Shown here piece by piece: positions 26,694-35,597 of a stretch of DNA of 64,000 nucleotides. The number at the start of each line of letters is the position of its first letter. Within the stretch, counting starts at the first letter, position 1. Source of the DNA: Terrimonas_A sp051954695 (GTDB taxonomy: Bacteria; Bacteroidota; Bacteroidia; Chitinophagales; Chitinophagaceae); contig JBQCHL010000007.1 of the NCBI GenBank assembly GCA_051954695.1, positions 145,822-209,821 of the forward strand. The letters are read 5' to 3'. Made by a program: the position numbers and the translations under genes. The notes under the pieces were generated by a model that saw only the letters and a list, made by a program, of their open reading frames with translations, was not told the DNA's origin and made no database searches.

Positions 26694-26737
26694 CAGCGCC
26701 TTTGCCGGTGTCCGGCAGTAAACTAAACCCAAAATTC

Positions 26738-26893
26738 ATGGAACAGAAAAAAAAGTATAAAGGACTTTGGTGGCTGGTATTCTTTGGTTCTACAGCCGCA
26801 TTAATTGCTGCAATCGTTGGCCATTGGGAATGGCTGACCCTGATCCTGCCGTTTCAGACCACAGCTTTTGTAAAAGCGATGGACATCATGTAA
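26738..26893 (+). CDS. small hydrophobic protein, 51 aa
   Basis: Not recognised by function. Starts MEQKKKYKGLWWLVFFG; one or two short membrane spans (LWWLVFFGSTAALIAAIVG and LTLILPFQTTAFVKA), a positively charged N-terminus inside. It has a -7 element upstream and an intrinsic terminator 24 bases after the stop, which is good support for a real monocistronic gene despite its size. Confidence 0.65.
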   Translation: MEQKKKYKGLWWLVFFGSTAALIAAIVGHWEWLTLILPFQTTAFVKAMDIM

Positions 26894-26917
26894 GAAATAA
26901 ACTTACTTATTATACAG

Positions 26918-26953
26918 CCCGCCGAAGCTTTAGCGAAGGCGGGTTTATTTTTT
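26918..26953 (+). terminator. terminator made of a CCCGCC/GGCGGG palindrome
   Basis: CCCGCC (26918-26923) pairs with GGCGGG (26938-26943), with GC/GC inside, followed by TTTATTTTTT. A near-identical 26-bp element is at 27184. Confidence 0.8.
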
Positions 26954-26977
26954 ATATAAAAGAAAGGTAAGAAGTCA

Positions 26978-27169
26978 TTACCTTCTTACCCTTGCGCTGG
27001 CACTTTTTACATTCCTGCGGATATTCCACATATCCACTTCTGCAAAAGTCTTTTGTTTTACAGCAGGAGCTTCAAAATAGTGCGCTACTGTTTCTTTTAC
27101 TTCCGTCAATAGTGTTTGCAACACTTCGGGATCCACCCGGACAATAGACGGCATTACATCATGTTTCAT
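26978..27169 (-). CDS. small basic hypothetical protein, 63 aa
   Basis: Starts MKHDVMPSIVRVDPEVLQTL; an amphipathic helix, then FAEVDMWNIRRNVKSASARV and an Arg-rich end. The FxxxDMWNIRR motif recalls small conserved Bacteroidota peptides of unknown function, though this is from memory. It is bracketed by the two CCCGCC palindromes. It could still be a chance ORF. Confidence 0.45.
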   Translation of the reverse strand: MKHDVMPSIVRVDPEVLQTLLTEVKETVAHYFEAPAVKQKTFAEVDMWNIRRNVKSASARVRR

Positions 27170-27183
27170 GTTGTTTGATTATA

Positions 27184-27209
27184 CCCGCCGAAGCCTTGGC
27201 AAAGGCGGG
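27184..27209. repeat. second copy of the CCCGCC/GGCGGG palindrome
   Basis: Same 26 bp as at 26918 except for three positions, two of which change symmetrically (T and A become C and G). There is no T tract, so it looks like a repeat element rather than a terminator. The rest of the gap to 27473 shows no convincing gene. Confidence 0.7.
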
Positions 27210-27473
27210 TGGGATGAATGAATTATTGAGCTTAAGGAAGAAAAACACCAAGAATCGTTATCAAGAAAGTGTTGAATCTGCTACCTATTGCAAGTACTGT
27301 ACAATGCTCATTTTTTTGATGGTGCAAAGGTAATACAGTGAAAGTGGTTTGGCAATCTCCAACTGTGTGAAACGCGGGATTAATCCAGTGAACGGAGTTT
27401 TTAACGGGATGAAACGTTGATAACAGCGGACATCTCTGGCAAACCATTTGCTCACCATAAGAAAACCTCAATT

Positions 27474-27833
27474 ATGACCACACCTGAAATCGCAGCAAGG
27501 CTGGTAGAATTATGCGGCAAAGGAGATTTTGAGGCAGCTCACCGGGAATTATACGCCGATGATGCCATCAGTATTGAGCCGTATGCAACACCTGAATTCC
27601 AGAAAGAAACAAAGGGACTGAAAAATATTGTTGAAAAAGGGGAAAAGTTTACCCGCATGACGGAAGAGTTGCATAATAGCACCGTTTCCAATCCACTGGT
27701 TACCGGTAATATTATTGCCTTTGTGTTAACAATGGATATTACCATGAAGGGTAAGCAGAGAATGTCGATGGGTGAACTGTGTGTTTACCAGGTGAAAGAC
27801 GGGAAGATCGTTTCAGAGCAGTTCTTTATGTAA
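27474..27833 (+). CDS. SnoaL-like / NTF2-fold protein
   Basis: 119 aa from ATG at 27474. The pattern EIAARLVELCGKGDFEAAHRELYADDAISIEP, then VTGNIIAFVLTMD and ELCVYQVKDGKIVSEQFFM is the SnoaL_2/NTF2-like cone fold used by small cyclases, isomerases and stress proteins. The ligand is unknown. Single gene with a terminator shared with dnaK. Confidence 0.85.
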   Translation: MTTPEIAARLVELCGKGDFEAAHRELYADDAISIEPYATPEFQKETKGLKNIVEKGEKFTRMTEELHNSTVSNPLVTGNIIAFVLTMDITMKGKQRMSMGELCVYQVKDGKIVSEQFFM

Positions 27834-27851
27834 GGCTCATTCAGAAATAAA

Positions 27852-27880
27852 AAAGAGGAAAGATCAACTCTTTCCTCTTT
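27852..27880. terminator. bidirectional terminator
   Basis: Perfect 12-bp stem AAAGAGGAAAGA/TCTTTCCTCTTT with a 5-nt loop between convergent SnoaL-like and dnaK genes; A/T runs on both sides. Confidence 0.85.
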
Positions 27881-27900
27881 GTATATCTTAGCTGAAAAGC

Positions 27901-29811
27901 TTATTTCACTTCTTCGTAAGGCACATCTGTTACATCATCTGCTTTATTACCGGCATTAGCATTTTGCTGACCGGGATCTGCACTGCCGCCTGCCTGCGCC
28001 CCTGCATCCTGCGATGCTTTATACATGTCTTCACTAGCCGCTGTCCAGGCTGCATTCAATTCTGCCATAGCTGTATCAATAGCAGGGATATCCTGTGATT
28101 TATGCGCTGACTTCAATTTCTCCAGTGCGCTTTCAATAGTTGCTTTCTTATCAGCAGGGATCTTATCGCCATATTCCTTCACTTGTTTTTCTGTTTGGAA
28201 TACGAGGCTATCAGCCTGGTTGAGCTTATCCACTTTTTCTCTTTCAACTTTATCAGCCGCTTCATTCGCTCTTGCTTCAGCTTTCATTTTTTCTACTTCA
28301 TCTTTGCTCAAGCCGCTACCTGCTTCGATATGGATCTTTTGTTCTTTGCCGGTGCCTTTATCTTTTGCAGTTACGTGAAGGATACCGTTAGCATCGATAT
28401 CAAAAGTCACTTCGATCTGGGGAACTCCTCTTGGAGCTGGTGGAATACCATCGAGGTTGAAAATACCCAGGCTCTTATTGTCTTTCGCCATGGAGCGCTC
28501 TCCCTGCAATACGTGTATCTGTACGCCAGGCTGGTTATCGCTGGCTGTAGAGAATGTTTCTGACTTCTTGGTCGGAATGGTTGTGTTGCTGTCGATCAGC
28601 CTTGTCATCACTCCACCCATGGTTTCAATACCCAGTGAAAGAGGCGTTACGTCGAGCAGCAACACGTCTTTTACTTCACCGGTCAATACTGCACCCTGGA
28701 TCGCAGCACCTACAGCCACTACTTCATCAGGGTTCACACCACGGTTTGGTTTTTTACCAAAGAATTTTTCTACGATCTCCTGCACTTTCGGAATACGCGT
28801 AGAACCACCTACCAGTATCACTTCATCAATTTGTGAAGTGGAAAGGCCTGCATCTTTCAACGCAGCTTCGCAGGGTTTAAGGCAACGGGAGAATAATGTA
28901 TCTGCCAGTTGTTCAAATTTAGCACGTGTCAGTTTTTTCACCAGGTGTTTAGGTACTCCATCCACCGCAGTGATATAAGGAAGATTGATCTCTGTTTCGC
29001 TGGAAGAAGACAATTCCACTTTTGCTTTTTCAGAAGCTTCTTTCAAACGTTGCAAAGCCATCGGGTCTTTGCGGAGATCAATGGATTCATCTTTTTTGAA
29101 TTCATCCGCCAACCAGTCCATGATCACTTTATCAAAGTCGTCACCACCCAGGTGCGTATCACCATTAGTGGATTTTACTTCAAATACACCATCTCCAAGT
29201 TCAAGAACGGAAATATCGAATGTACCACCACCCAGGTCAAACACAGCGATCTTCTGATCGTGTTTGCCTTTATCCAGGCCATAAGCCAGTGCGGCAGCAG
29301 TAGGTTCGTTCACGATACGGCGAACAGTAAGACCGGCAATTTCTCCGGCTTCCTTGGTTGCCTGGCGCTGTGCATCGTTAAAATAGGCAGGAACGGTGAT
29401 CACAGCCTCTGTTACTTCCTGGCCCAGGTAATCTTCAGCAGTTTTCTTCATTTTCTGAAGTACCATGGCGGAAATTTCCTGTGGGGTATACAGGCGGCCG
29501 TCTATGTCAATTCGTACGGTATTATTGTCACCTTTTACAACTTTATAGCTCCAGTGACTGATCTCTTCTGTCACCTCGTCAAACCGGCGGCCCATGAATC
29601 TTTTCACCGAAGTGATGGTGTTGTGAGGGTTAGTGATAGCCTGGCGTTTGGCCGGGTCGCCCACTTTCCTTTCTCCATTTTTCAAAAAAGCCACTACTGA
29701 CGGGGTTGTACGGCGTCCCTCATCATTGGCTATTACCACCGGCTCATTGCCTTCCATAACCGCTACGCAGCTATTCGTGGTACCTAAATCAATTCCGATT
29801 ATTTTTCCCAT
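27901..29811 (-). CDS. dnaK: molecular chaperone DnaK (Hsp70)
   Basis: 636 aa from ATG at 29811. ATP-dependent foldase. Nucleotide-binding domain: IIGIDLGTTNSCVAVMEG, AVITVPAYFNDAQRQATKEAG, VFDLGGGTFDISVLE, VILVGGSTRIPKVQ; substrate domain: DVTPLSLGIETMGGVMTRLI; C-terminal lid with a Gly/Ala/Gln tail ending DVPYEEVK. It has one of the few strong ribosome-binding sites in the window. dnaJ and grpE are not adjacent, and no CIRCE element is seen upstream. Confidence 0.98.
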   Translation of the reverse strand: MGKIIGIDLGTTNSCVAVMEGNEPVVIANDEGRRTTPSVVAFLKNGERKVGDPAKRQAITNPHNTITSVKRFMGRRFDEVTEEISHWSYKVVKGDNNTVRIDIDGRLYTPQEISAMVLQKMKKTAEDYLGQEVTEAVITVPAYFNDAQRQATKEAGEIAGLTVRRIVNEPTAAALAYGLDKGKHDQKIAVFDLGGGTFDISVLELGDGVFEVKSTNGDTHLGGDDFDKVIMDWLADEFKKDESIDLRKDPMALQRLKEASEKAKVELSSSSETEINLPYITAVDGVPKHLVKKLTRAKFEQLADTLFSRCLKPCEAALKDAGLSTSQIDEVILVGGSTRIPKVQEIVEKFFGKKPNRGVNPDEVVAVGAAIQGAVLTGEVKDVLLLDVTPLSLGIETMGGVMTRLIDSNTTIPTKKSETFSTASDNQPGVQIHVLQGERSMAKDNKSLGIFNLDGIPPAPRGVPQIEVTFDIDANGILHVTAKDKGTGKEQKIHIEAGSGLSKDEVEKMKAEARANEAADKVEREKVDKLNQADSLVFQTEKQVKEYGDKIPADKKATIESALEKLKSAHKSQDIPAIDTAMAELNAAWTAASEDMYKASQDAGAQAGGSADPGQQNANAGNKADDVTDVPYEEVK

Positions 29812-29820
29812 AGTTAAAAT

Positions 29821-29828
29821 TTCTCCTT
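29821..29828 (-). promoter_or_regulatory. strong Shine-Dalgarno site of dnaK
   Basis: Minus-strand AAGGAGAA, nine bases before the ATG; it decides the start at 29811 over the longer in-frame reading. Confidence 0.75.
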
Positions 29829-30072
29829 TTAAATCGCCGACCGCCTTTGGGCCGGTCAGGCTGCAATTGATTCTCAATCATTATGCCGCGGCAGACAAAT
29901 GTGAAAAAATGTCAGGTCAGTAAGCATAAATAATAAGCTGAAAAATAGGGCCGTACACTGGGGGCTGAAATTCAATCTTTCTGTTAGTGCCTGGCAAACC
30001 TCCAATGCACAACCTGGCAGGAAGGAGAAATTTCCCCGGAAAGGCTGACAGTTGTGGCTGATGATTGGAGTC

Positions 30073-30231
30073 GCTGAGCGTTGTTCGTTTGGCCGCTGAC
30101 CGATGGCTGTTGGCCGTCAACGCACGAACTGAGGTCATAGATCCTTCCATGTTTACTCAGGATCAGTAGTTCTTTCTGGACCAGTAGTTCCTTTTCCATT
30201 GTCAGCTACCGGCCAACGGCCAACGCTCAAC
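30073..30231. repeat. imperfect inverted repeat of CAAC/GTTG words
   Basis: Left arm about 30073-30100 (GCTGAGCGTTG, GGCCGCTGAC) and right arm 30201-30231 (GTCAGCTACCGGCCAAC, then two more CAAC units at 7-bp spacing) are inverted relatives. Between them CAGTAGTTC occurs twice in tandem (30165 and 30182). It occupies the 476-bp gap between dnaK and DUF456, which contains no gene that I can support. Confidence 0.6.
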
Positions 30232-30287
30232 GAAACCCGAACAACAATCTTGCTATAACCACTAACCCACCCTAACTTAGCTCCATC

Positions 30288-30758
30288 ATGGATGGATTAT
30301 GGATCACACTCGGCGTCATCTTATGTATTGTCGGTATAGCTGGCAGCCTGCTGCCATTGCTTCCCGGCCCTCCTATTGCTTTTGTGGGCCTGCTGATACA
30401 GCAGTTCAGAGATCCTAACCCTTTCAGTTCACAGTTTCTCTGGATCTGGGCCGGTATTGTTGTAGTGTCTTTGGTATTGGATTACCTTATCCCTATCTGG
30501 GGGACCAAGAAATTCGGCGGCACTAAATACGGTGCCTGGGGATGCACTCTCGGTTTCCTGCTTGCTTTCTGGATGGGCCCCTGGGGAGTGATCATCGGTC
30601 CATTCCTCGGTGCTTTTGCCGGCGAAATGATCGCAGGCCAGGATGCCCACCGTTCATTCAGATCGGCCCTGGGCTCGTTTATCGGCTTTTTGATGGGATC
30701 GTTTCTGAAACTGGTGATCTGTTTCTTTATGTTATACTATATCTTCAACAGTATCTGA
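30288..30758 (+). CDS. DUF456 family membrane protein
   Basis: 156 aa, four or so membrane spans; the Gly/Pro-rich start (VGIAGSLLPLLPGPPIAFVG), DYLIPIWGTKKFGGTKYGAWG and GPFLGAFAGEMIAG are DUF456 signatures. Inner membrane, function unknown. Followed 20 bp later by the YdeI-like gene, probably one transcript. Confidence 0.9.
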   Translation: MDGLWITLGVILCIVGIAGSLLPLLPGPPIAFVGLLIQQFRDPNPFSSQFLWIWAGIVVVSLVLDYLIPIWGTKKFGGTKYGAWGCTLGFLLAFWMGPWGVIIGPFLGAFAGEMIAGQDAHRSFRSALGSFIGFLMGSFLKLVICFFMLYYIFNSI

Positions 30759-30778
30759 ACTGAAAATTAATATTGAAC

Positions 30779-31441
30779 ATGGCTTCCCCTCTTTCCAAAA
30801 AATTGCGCATTCCTGGAAATGCCATTTTGCTCACGATTAATGCGCCGGCTGATTTTAAAAGAACATTGAAAGACCTGCCTGAAGGCACCAGCATCAGCAC
30901 TACTGCAAAAAAATACGATCAGGTGCACTGGTTTGTACAAAACCGCGCACAGATGGAAAAAGAATTGAACAAAGTGATGAAGCTGCTGAAAGAGAATGTA
31001 ATTGTCTGGGTGTATTACCCGAAGGGCAGTTCAGGGGTTCAAACAGATCTTACCAGGGATAAGGGATGGGACAGCCTGCTTGCAGAAGACGATAAGCTTA
31101 CCTGGATCAGCCTTATTTCGTTTGACGATACCTGGTCTGTATTTGGCGTCAGGCCCAAAACCGAAGCTGATAAGAAGAAGGAAGCGGCAAAACCTGCACA
31201 ACGTGAGATCTTCAATTGGGTGAATCCGGCAACCAAGGAAGTAAAGCTTCCTGCTGACCTCATTGCTGCATTCAAAAAAGATAAAAAAGCAGCAGCTTTC
31301 TTTGAAACTCTTTCCTTTACCAATAAAAAGGAATACATCGAATGGATCGTAACTGCCAAACGGGAAGAAACCAGAAAAGAAAGGGTCAGCGGCACCATTG
31401 AACGGTTGGGAAAAAACTGGAAGAACCCGAGGAATATGTAA
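30779..31441 (+). CDS. YdeI/OmpD-associated family protein
   Basis: 220 aa from ATG at 30779. The N-terminal part resembles the DUF3052-like/YdeI fold (LSKKLRIPGNAILLTINAPADF) and the C-terminal half has the YdeI signature: LPADLIAAFKKDKKAAAFFETLSFTNKKEYIEWI and AKREETRKERVSGTIERL. Such proteins are linked to stress or bacteriocin protection in annotations, with little direct evidence. Soluble, no signal peptide. Confidence 0.85.
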   Translation: MASPLSKKLRIPGNAILLTINAPADFKRTLKDLPEGTSISTTAKKYDQVHWFVQNRAQMEKELNKVMKLLKENVIVWVYYPKGSSGVQTDLTRDKGWDSLLAEDDKLTWISLISFDDTWSVFGVRPKTEADKKKEAAKPAQREIFNWVNPATKEVKLPADLIAAFKKDKKAAAFFETLSFTNKKEYIEWIVTAKREETRKERVSGTIERLGKNWKNPRNM

Positions 31442-31462
31442 GGATTACATACTGATGTAAAA

Positions 31463-31544
31463 AGTACCGCAAAGAACGCAAAGTTAAACCCGAAAAACAC
31501 CATGTTACGTTCTCCGCGTTTAACTTTGCGTTCTTTGCAATACT
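31463..31544. terminator. 27-bp-stem hairpin of CGCAAAG words between convergent genes
   Basis: Arms 31463-31489 and 31518-31544 pair with two mismatches; the loop is 28 nt. Each arm contains CGCAAAG-like words 9 bp apart plus GTTAAAC. Placed right between the YdeI-like and permease stop codons, so it likely ends both. Confidence 0.75.
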
Positions 31545-31551
31545 ACTATTA

Positions 31552-33933
31552 TTACTCCGACCGCAGTGATTTCACCGGGTTTACCATAGCAGCTTTCACC
31601 GCCTGGAAACTTACTGTAACAACTGCTATAACTGCAGCCAGCAAAGCTGCCAGCACGAATATCCACCAGTAAATAGAAATACGGTAAGCATAATTCTGCA
31701 ACCAGTTATTCATAGTATAATACCCGATTGGAATAGCGATCAGCGTGGCTATTATTACCGGTTTCAGCAAATCCCTGGAAAGGAGCACAACAATATTCCA
31801 GGTAGAAGAACCGATCACTTTCCTCACTCCTATTTCCTTGGTCCGTTTGGCGGCTGTGAAAGAAGCCAGGCCAAACAATCCCAAACAGGCGATAAAAATA
31901 GCAATCCCGGCAAACACGGTAAGAATGGCCTGCTGTTGCAGATCCTTTTTATACATGAGATCAAATTGCTGATCAAGAAAACTGTATTCAAATGGATATA
32001 CAGGCGCCGCTTTAGTATATGCTTTTTTGATCCGTTCAAGGGATGCTGGTATATTTCCCGGTTTGATTTTGATCAACGCCACCCGTCTGTCTTCACTGGG
32101 AGAAATCACCAATGGATCCATCTTATCTTTCAACGAGAGGAAATTAAAATCCTCTATTACGCCCACTACTCTTCTTCGTGCGCTATCCCTTATCATATTC
32201 CTGATCCATTTGCCAACGGCTTGTTCAGGTGTGTATCCCAGCGTGGCAGCTGCTGTACGGTTGATCAATACAGCATCCGTTGTATCAGTAGGATACTGAG
32301 AAGAAAAATCCCTTCCTGCAATCAATTTCAGTCCTAATGTTTTTACATATTCGAAATCGGCAAATTCAGTTCTCAGTTTTAGTTCTTTTCCCTGCTGTCC
32401 TTCCGCTTCGAAGTTATGGATATCATGAAAACCGCCCGGCTCGCCCGACATAAGGGCTACAGACTCTATTTCACTCATCGCCTGCAACTCATTCCTGAAA
32501 GTATTCCTCCCTTCAGAAATGGCATCATTGTCGAGCCTTACCGCGATAGTATGCGTTTTATCATATCCCAGTTCCTTATTCTTTACATAACGCATTTGCG
32601 TAACGATCACGATCATCGCAATGATCAGCAATACGGAAATGCTGAACTGCACCACCACCAATGCCTGCCTGAAAAAAGAACCGCCTTTGCCAATCCTCAG
32701 TTTACCTTTCAATGCTTCTATCGGTGAAAAAGCAGAAAGGAAAAAAGCAGGATAGCTGCCGGCCAACAACCCTACCGTTACTATAACGCCAAGAAAGAAA
32801 ATATAAACCGGCCATGCATTCCAGGCCACACCCAATGGATAACCCACAAGATTATTGTAAAAAGGCATCAGCAGTTGCAGGAGGCCCACAGCCAGGATGC
32901 AGGAAATAATAGTAAGCATCATGGCTTCGCCGATGAACTGCCATACAAGATTGTTGCGAAGCGCACCCATCACTTTTCTCAGGCCTACCTCTTTCGACCG
33001 CTCCACTGCCCGCAGCGTGGAAAGATTGGTGAAATTGATACAGGCGATCAGCAGGATGAGGATAGCAATACCCAGAAACACATATACTACTTTTTTATCT
33101 CCATGCCTGGAAGGATCAAATGAAGAGCTGGGCTCAAAATAAATATCCTTTAACGGGCGGAGTGATAATTGATATTGAATACCGACCTGCTTCATGATCG
33201 TTCCCATATACTTGTCCATAAACCGGGGAAAGTCTTTTTCCATAAATGTTTGGTCGCCCGGTGTATTAAGTTGCACATAAGTGAACAGGTTATTATTCAG
33301 CCAGCCTTGCAGCCATCCCTGGTTTTCCCAGTTGGCAATTGGCACTATCATGTCAAAATTCAAATGGGAATTGGAAGGCGCATCTTTGGCAATGCCTGTT
33401 ACTTTCAGCTGCAGGTTTTTATCCAGTTCCAGGGTCTTGCCAATAGGATCTTCATTGCCGAAATATTTTTTAGCAGATGACTCAGTCAGCACAATACTGG
33501 TAGGATTTTTCAGCACTGTTGCCGGATCTCCCTTTACAAGTGGAAAGGAAAAAAAAGAAAAGAAATTAGCATCAGTAAGATATACCCGCTTTTCATTATA
33601 AGCTTTTGTGCCCAGTGTAAGCAGTCCATTGGAAGGCAGCACCCTCACGATCTGTTTTAGGTGTTCTCCATAATCGGTTTCCATCGCTTTTGCATAAGGA
33701 GCAGACAGGTAAGGGACTTTTCTGGCAGAAGTACTGGTTTCAAAAGACCTTGTAACCCTGTAAATATTGTCCCCGTTCTTATGGAAAGTATCCACGCTGA
33801 ACTCATTCATGATGTAGAGAAAGATCATCATACAACAGGTGATACCAATGGTAAGCCCCATGATGTTGATAAAAGAAAATATCTTATTCTTCCGGAGATT
33901 GCGCCAGGCTATTTTCAAATAATTCTTAAGCAT
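31552..33933 (-). CDS. FtsX/MacB-type ABC transporter permease
   Basis: 793 aa from ATG at 33933 (MLKNYLKIAWRNLRKNKIFS). Layout: N-terminal membrane span, MacB_PCD periplasmic domain, three FtsX spans (ILILLIACINFTNLSTLRAVERSKEVGLRKVMG), a second span plus periplasmic domain, and three final spans with ASFTAAKRTKEIGVRKVIGSS. This duplicated form is common in Bacteroidota. Predicted partner is a MacB-like ATPase, which is not in the window. The substrate is unknown, perhaps lipoproteins or peptides. Confidence 0.92.
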   Translation of the reverse strand: MLKNYLKIAWRNLRKNKIFSFINIMGLTIGITCCMMIFLYIMNEFSVDTFHKNGDNIYRVTRSFETSTSARKVPYLSAPYAKAMETDYGEHLKQIVRVLPSNGLLTLGTKAYNEKRVYLTDANFFSFFSFPLVKGDPATVLKNPTSIVLTESSAKKYFGNEDPIGKTLELDKNLQLKVTGIAKDAPSNSHLNFDMIVPIANWENQGWLQGWLNNNLFTYVQLNTPGDQTFMEKDFPRFMDKYMGTIMKQVGIQYQLSLRPLKDIYFEPSSSFDPSRHGDKKVVYVFLGIAILILLIACINFTNLSTLRAVERSKEVGLRKVMGALRNNLVWQFIGEAMMLTIISCILAVGLLQLLMPFYNNLVGYPLGVAWNAWPVYIFFLGVIVTVGLLAGSYPAFFLSAFSPIEALKGKLRIGKGGSFFRQALVVVQFSISVLLIIAMIVIVTQMRYVKNKELGYDKTHTIAVRLDNDAISEGRNTFRNELQAMSEIESVALMSGEPGGFHDIHNFEAEGQQGKELKLRTEFADFEYVKTLGLKLIAGRDFSSQYPTDTTDAVLINRTAAATLGYTPEQAVGKWIRNMIRDSARRRVVGVIEDFNFLSLKDKMDPLVISPSEDRRVALIKIKPGNIPASLERIKKAYTKAAPVYPFEYSFLDQQFDLMYKKDLQQQAILTVFAGIAIFIACLGLFGLASFTAAKRTKEIGVRKVIGSSTWNIVVLLSRDLLKPVIIATLIAIPIGYYTMNNWLQNYAYRISIYWWIFVLAALLAAVIAVVTVSFQAVKAAMVNPVKSLRSE

Positions 33934-33944
33934 GAAATAAATTT

Positions 33945-33971
33945 CGGTGTTTGGAAATAAAACAAACACCG
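33945..33971 (-). promoter_or_regulatory. 5' leader hairpin of the permease gene
   Basis: CGGTGTTTG and CAAACACCG form a 9-bp stem with a 9-nt loop, 11 bases before the permease start codon on the minus strand. It may be a regulator site or affect translation. Confidence 0.35.
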
Positions 33972-34169
33972 GATTGTATTCGAAGAAAATGCCGGTTTTG
34001 CAAATCATTATGGATTAGATGGTTAGAAAGCATCACACAGAACGGAAGTGTGCGGTTTTGATACACCGGGTGTTCAGTTTTGAGAGCGCCGGGAATTAGC
34101 ATTTATTTTATATGACCACCGGTTTTCTTTTATTATTTTTATCGCTTGTAGTTAACGGCTTAAATTAAT

Positions 34170-35597
34170 ATGAAAGAAAAAGGCTTTATTCTGCTCCTGT
34201 TCGCAGCATTTCTTGTTTCCTGCTCACATAAAATAAAACCTGAAAGACCTTCGCTGGCCAGCACTGATTTCAAACTCGATTCATTACCTTCTTCAGAAAT
34301 AAACATACCCATACAGATCAACCTGCAGCCTGTTTATGCACTGGCAGAAAAACAGGTGGATACAGTATTCACTTCGCCCAATTATCCCAACGACTGGGTG
34401 CAGCCTTCCTGCGACACCCGCTATAAATATGTATTCCGCCGCGGGCCTTTGAAAATGAAAGCAGCCGGCACTGCCCTCAATCTTTCATTTACCGGTTATT
34501 ATAAGATCATCGGCTCCAGCCGTGTGTGCGTGGCAGGCAGAGCTATATCTCCGTGGACAGCGCCCTGCCGCTGCGGTTTTGACGAACCTGAACGCCGCGT
34601 AAATGTCTCTTTCAGCAACTCCCTGAGCCTGCAACCGGATTACCGGATCAAACTGGCCATTAAACGGAATGAGCCGCAGGCGCTGGACAAATGCGAAGTA
34701 TGCTTCTGGGGCCAGGATGTGACCAAACAGGTGATCAAAGGCCTGAAGGAAGAGCTTGATACCACCAAGGCCGTAATGGAACGGACCTATGGGAATGTAG
34801 ACCTCCGGCCGCAATTCCAGCTACTCTGGGACCAATTGTCCAAAGCATACAGTGTATATGAAATGGGATGGCTGCAGATAAATCCACAGAAGATCCGGAT
34901 CAATAACCTTTATGCAAAAGACGATTCATTGTATGTAAACCTTGGGCTGGCGGCAAGACCAGTGGTAAGCTTTGAAAAACCATCCACTTCATCTACTCCT
35001 GTGCCCAACATGGGTGAGCTGGGCAGGCAACGCGGGTTCTCGGTTTTCCTGGATGCAACACTTAATTATGATTCGCTGAGCAATATCATGAACCGTCAAC
35101 TGGTAGACAAGCAATTTGATTTCAACAAAGGGCCTGTCAGGAAAAAATTCATCATCAGGGATTGCAAACTGTATGGTTCAGGCAATGAAAAACTCATTAT
35201 CAAAATTGATTTCGGCGGCACCGACAATGGAACGATCTATTTAACAGGCAAACCGGTGTACACGCCCGAAACACATATACTGGAAGTAAAGAATATCGAT
35301 TTTGATATTTACTCAAAAGATGCTTTGCTGAAAACAGCCGAATGGTTATTCAGCAGAAAGATCATTAATGAAGTGGCCAGGCAAACCCGGTTTGATCTCA
35401 CTACCTATATAGACAGCGCCAAACTGAGCATTAACCAGCAACTGAACCAGGAATGGGTAAAAGGCATCAGCAGCAAAGGCAGGATAGATGATATCCAACT
35501 GATCGGCATTTACCCGCTTGGTCAGGCACTGGTGATCAGAAGCAATTGCACTGGGGAGCTGGCTATAAAAATGGATACTATTGATTTCAGTCTTTGA
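34170..35597 (+). CDS. DUF4403 family lipoprotein
   Basis: 475 aa. Lipoprotein signal (MKEKGFILLLFAAFLVSC). DUF4403 features: SEINIPIQINLQPVYALAEKQVD near the start, GWLQINPQKIRINNLYA midway, and repeated beta-rich segments with DATLNYDSLSNIMN. The fold is predicted to resemble BPI/SMP-like lipid-binding domains, so outer-membrane lipid handling is possible but unproven. The tail overlaps convergent GtrA by 11 bp. Confidence 0.87.
   Translation: MKEKGFILLLFAAFLVSCSHKIKPERPSLASTDFKLDSLPSSEINIPIQINLQPVYALAEKQVDTVFTSPNYPNDWVQPSCDTRYKYVFRRGPLKMKAAGTALNLSFTGYYKIIGSSRVCVAGRAISPWTAPCRCGFDEPERRVNVSFSNSLSLQPDYRIKLAIKRNEPQALDKCEVCFWGQDVTKQVIKGLKEELDTTKAVMERTYGNVDLRPQFQLLWDQLSKAYSVYEMGWLQINPQKIRINNLYAKDDSLYVNLGLAARPVVSFEKPSTSSTPVPNMGELGRQRGFSVFLDATLNYDSLSNIMNRQLVDKQFDFNKGPVRKKFIIRDCKLYGSGNEKLIIKIDFGGTDNGTIYLTGKPVYTPETHILEVKNIDFDIYSKDALLKTAEWLFSRKIINEVARQTRFDLTTYIDSAKLSINQQLNQEWVKGISSKGRIDDIQLIGIYPLGQALVIRSNCTGELAIKMDTIDFSL

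Noticed and set aside
27232..27471. 79-codon minus-strand frame in the gap before the SnoaL-like gene
   Set aside because: No domain, signal or promoter; composition not protein-like.
28909..29700. 263-codon open frame on the plus strand
   Set aside because: It is antisense to dnaK, whose protein is unmistakable; the translated sequence has no family resemblance.
29812..30287. Looked for a CIRCE operator or heat-shock sigma box upstream of dnaK
   Set aside because: No TTAGCACTC-N9-GAGTGCTAA inverted repeat is present.
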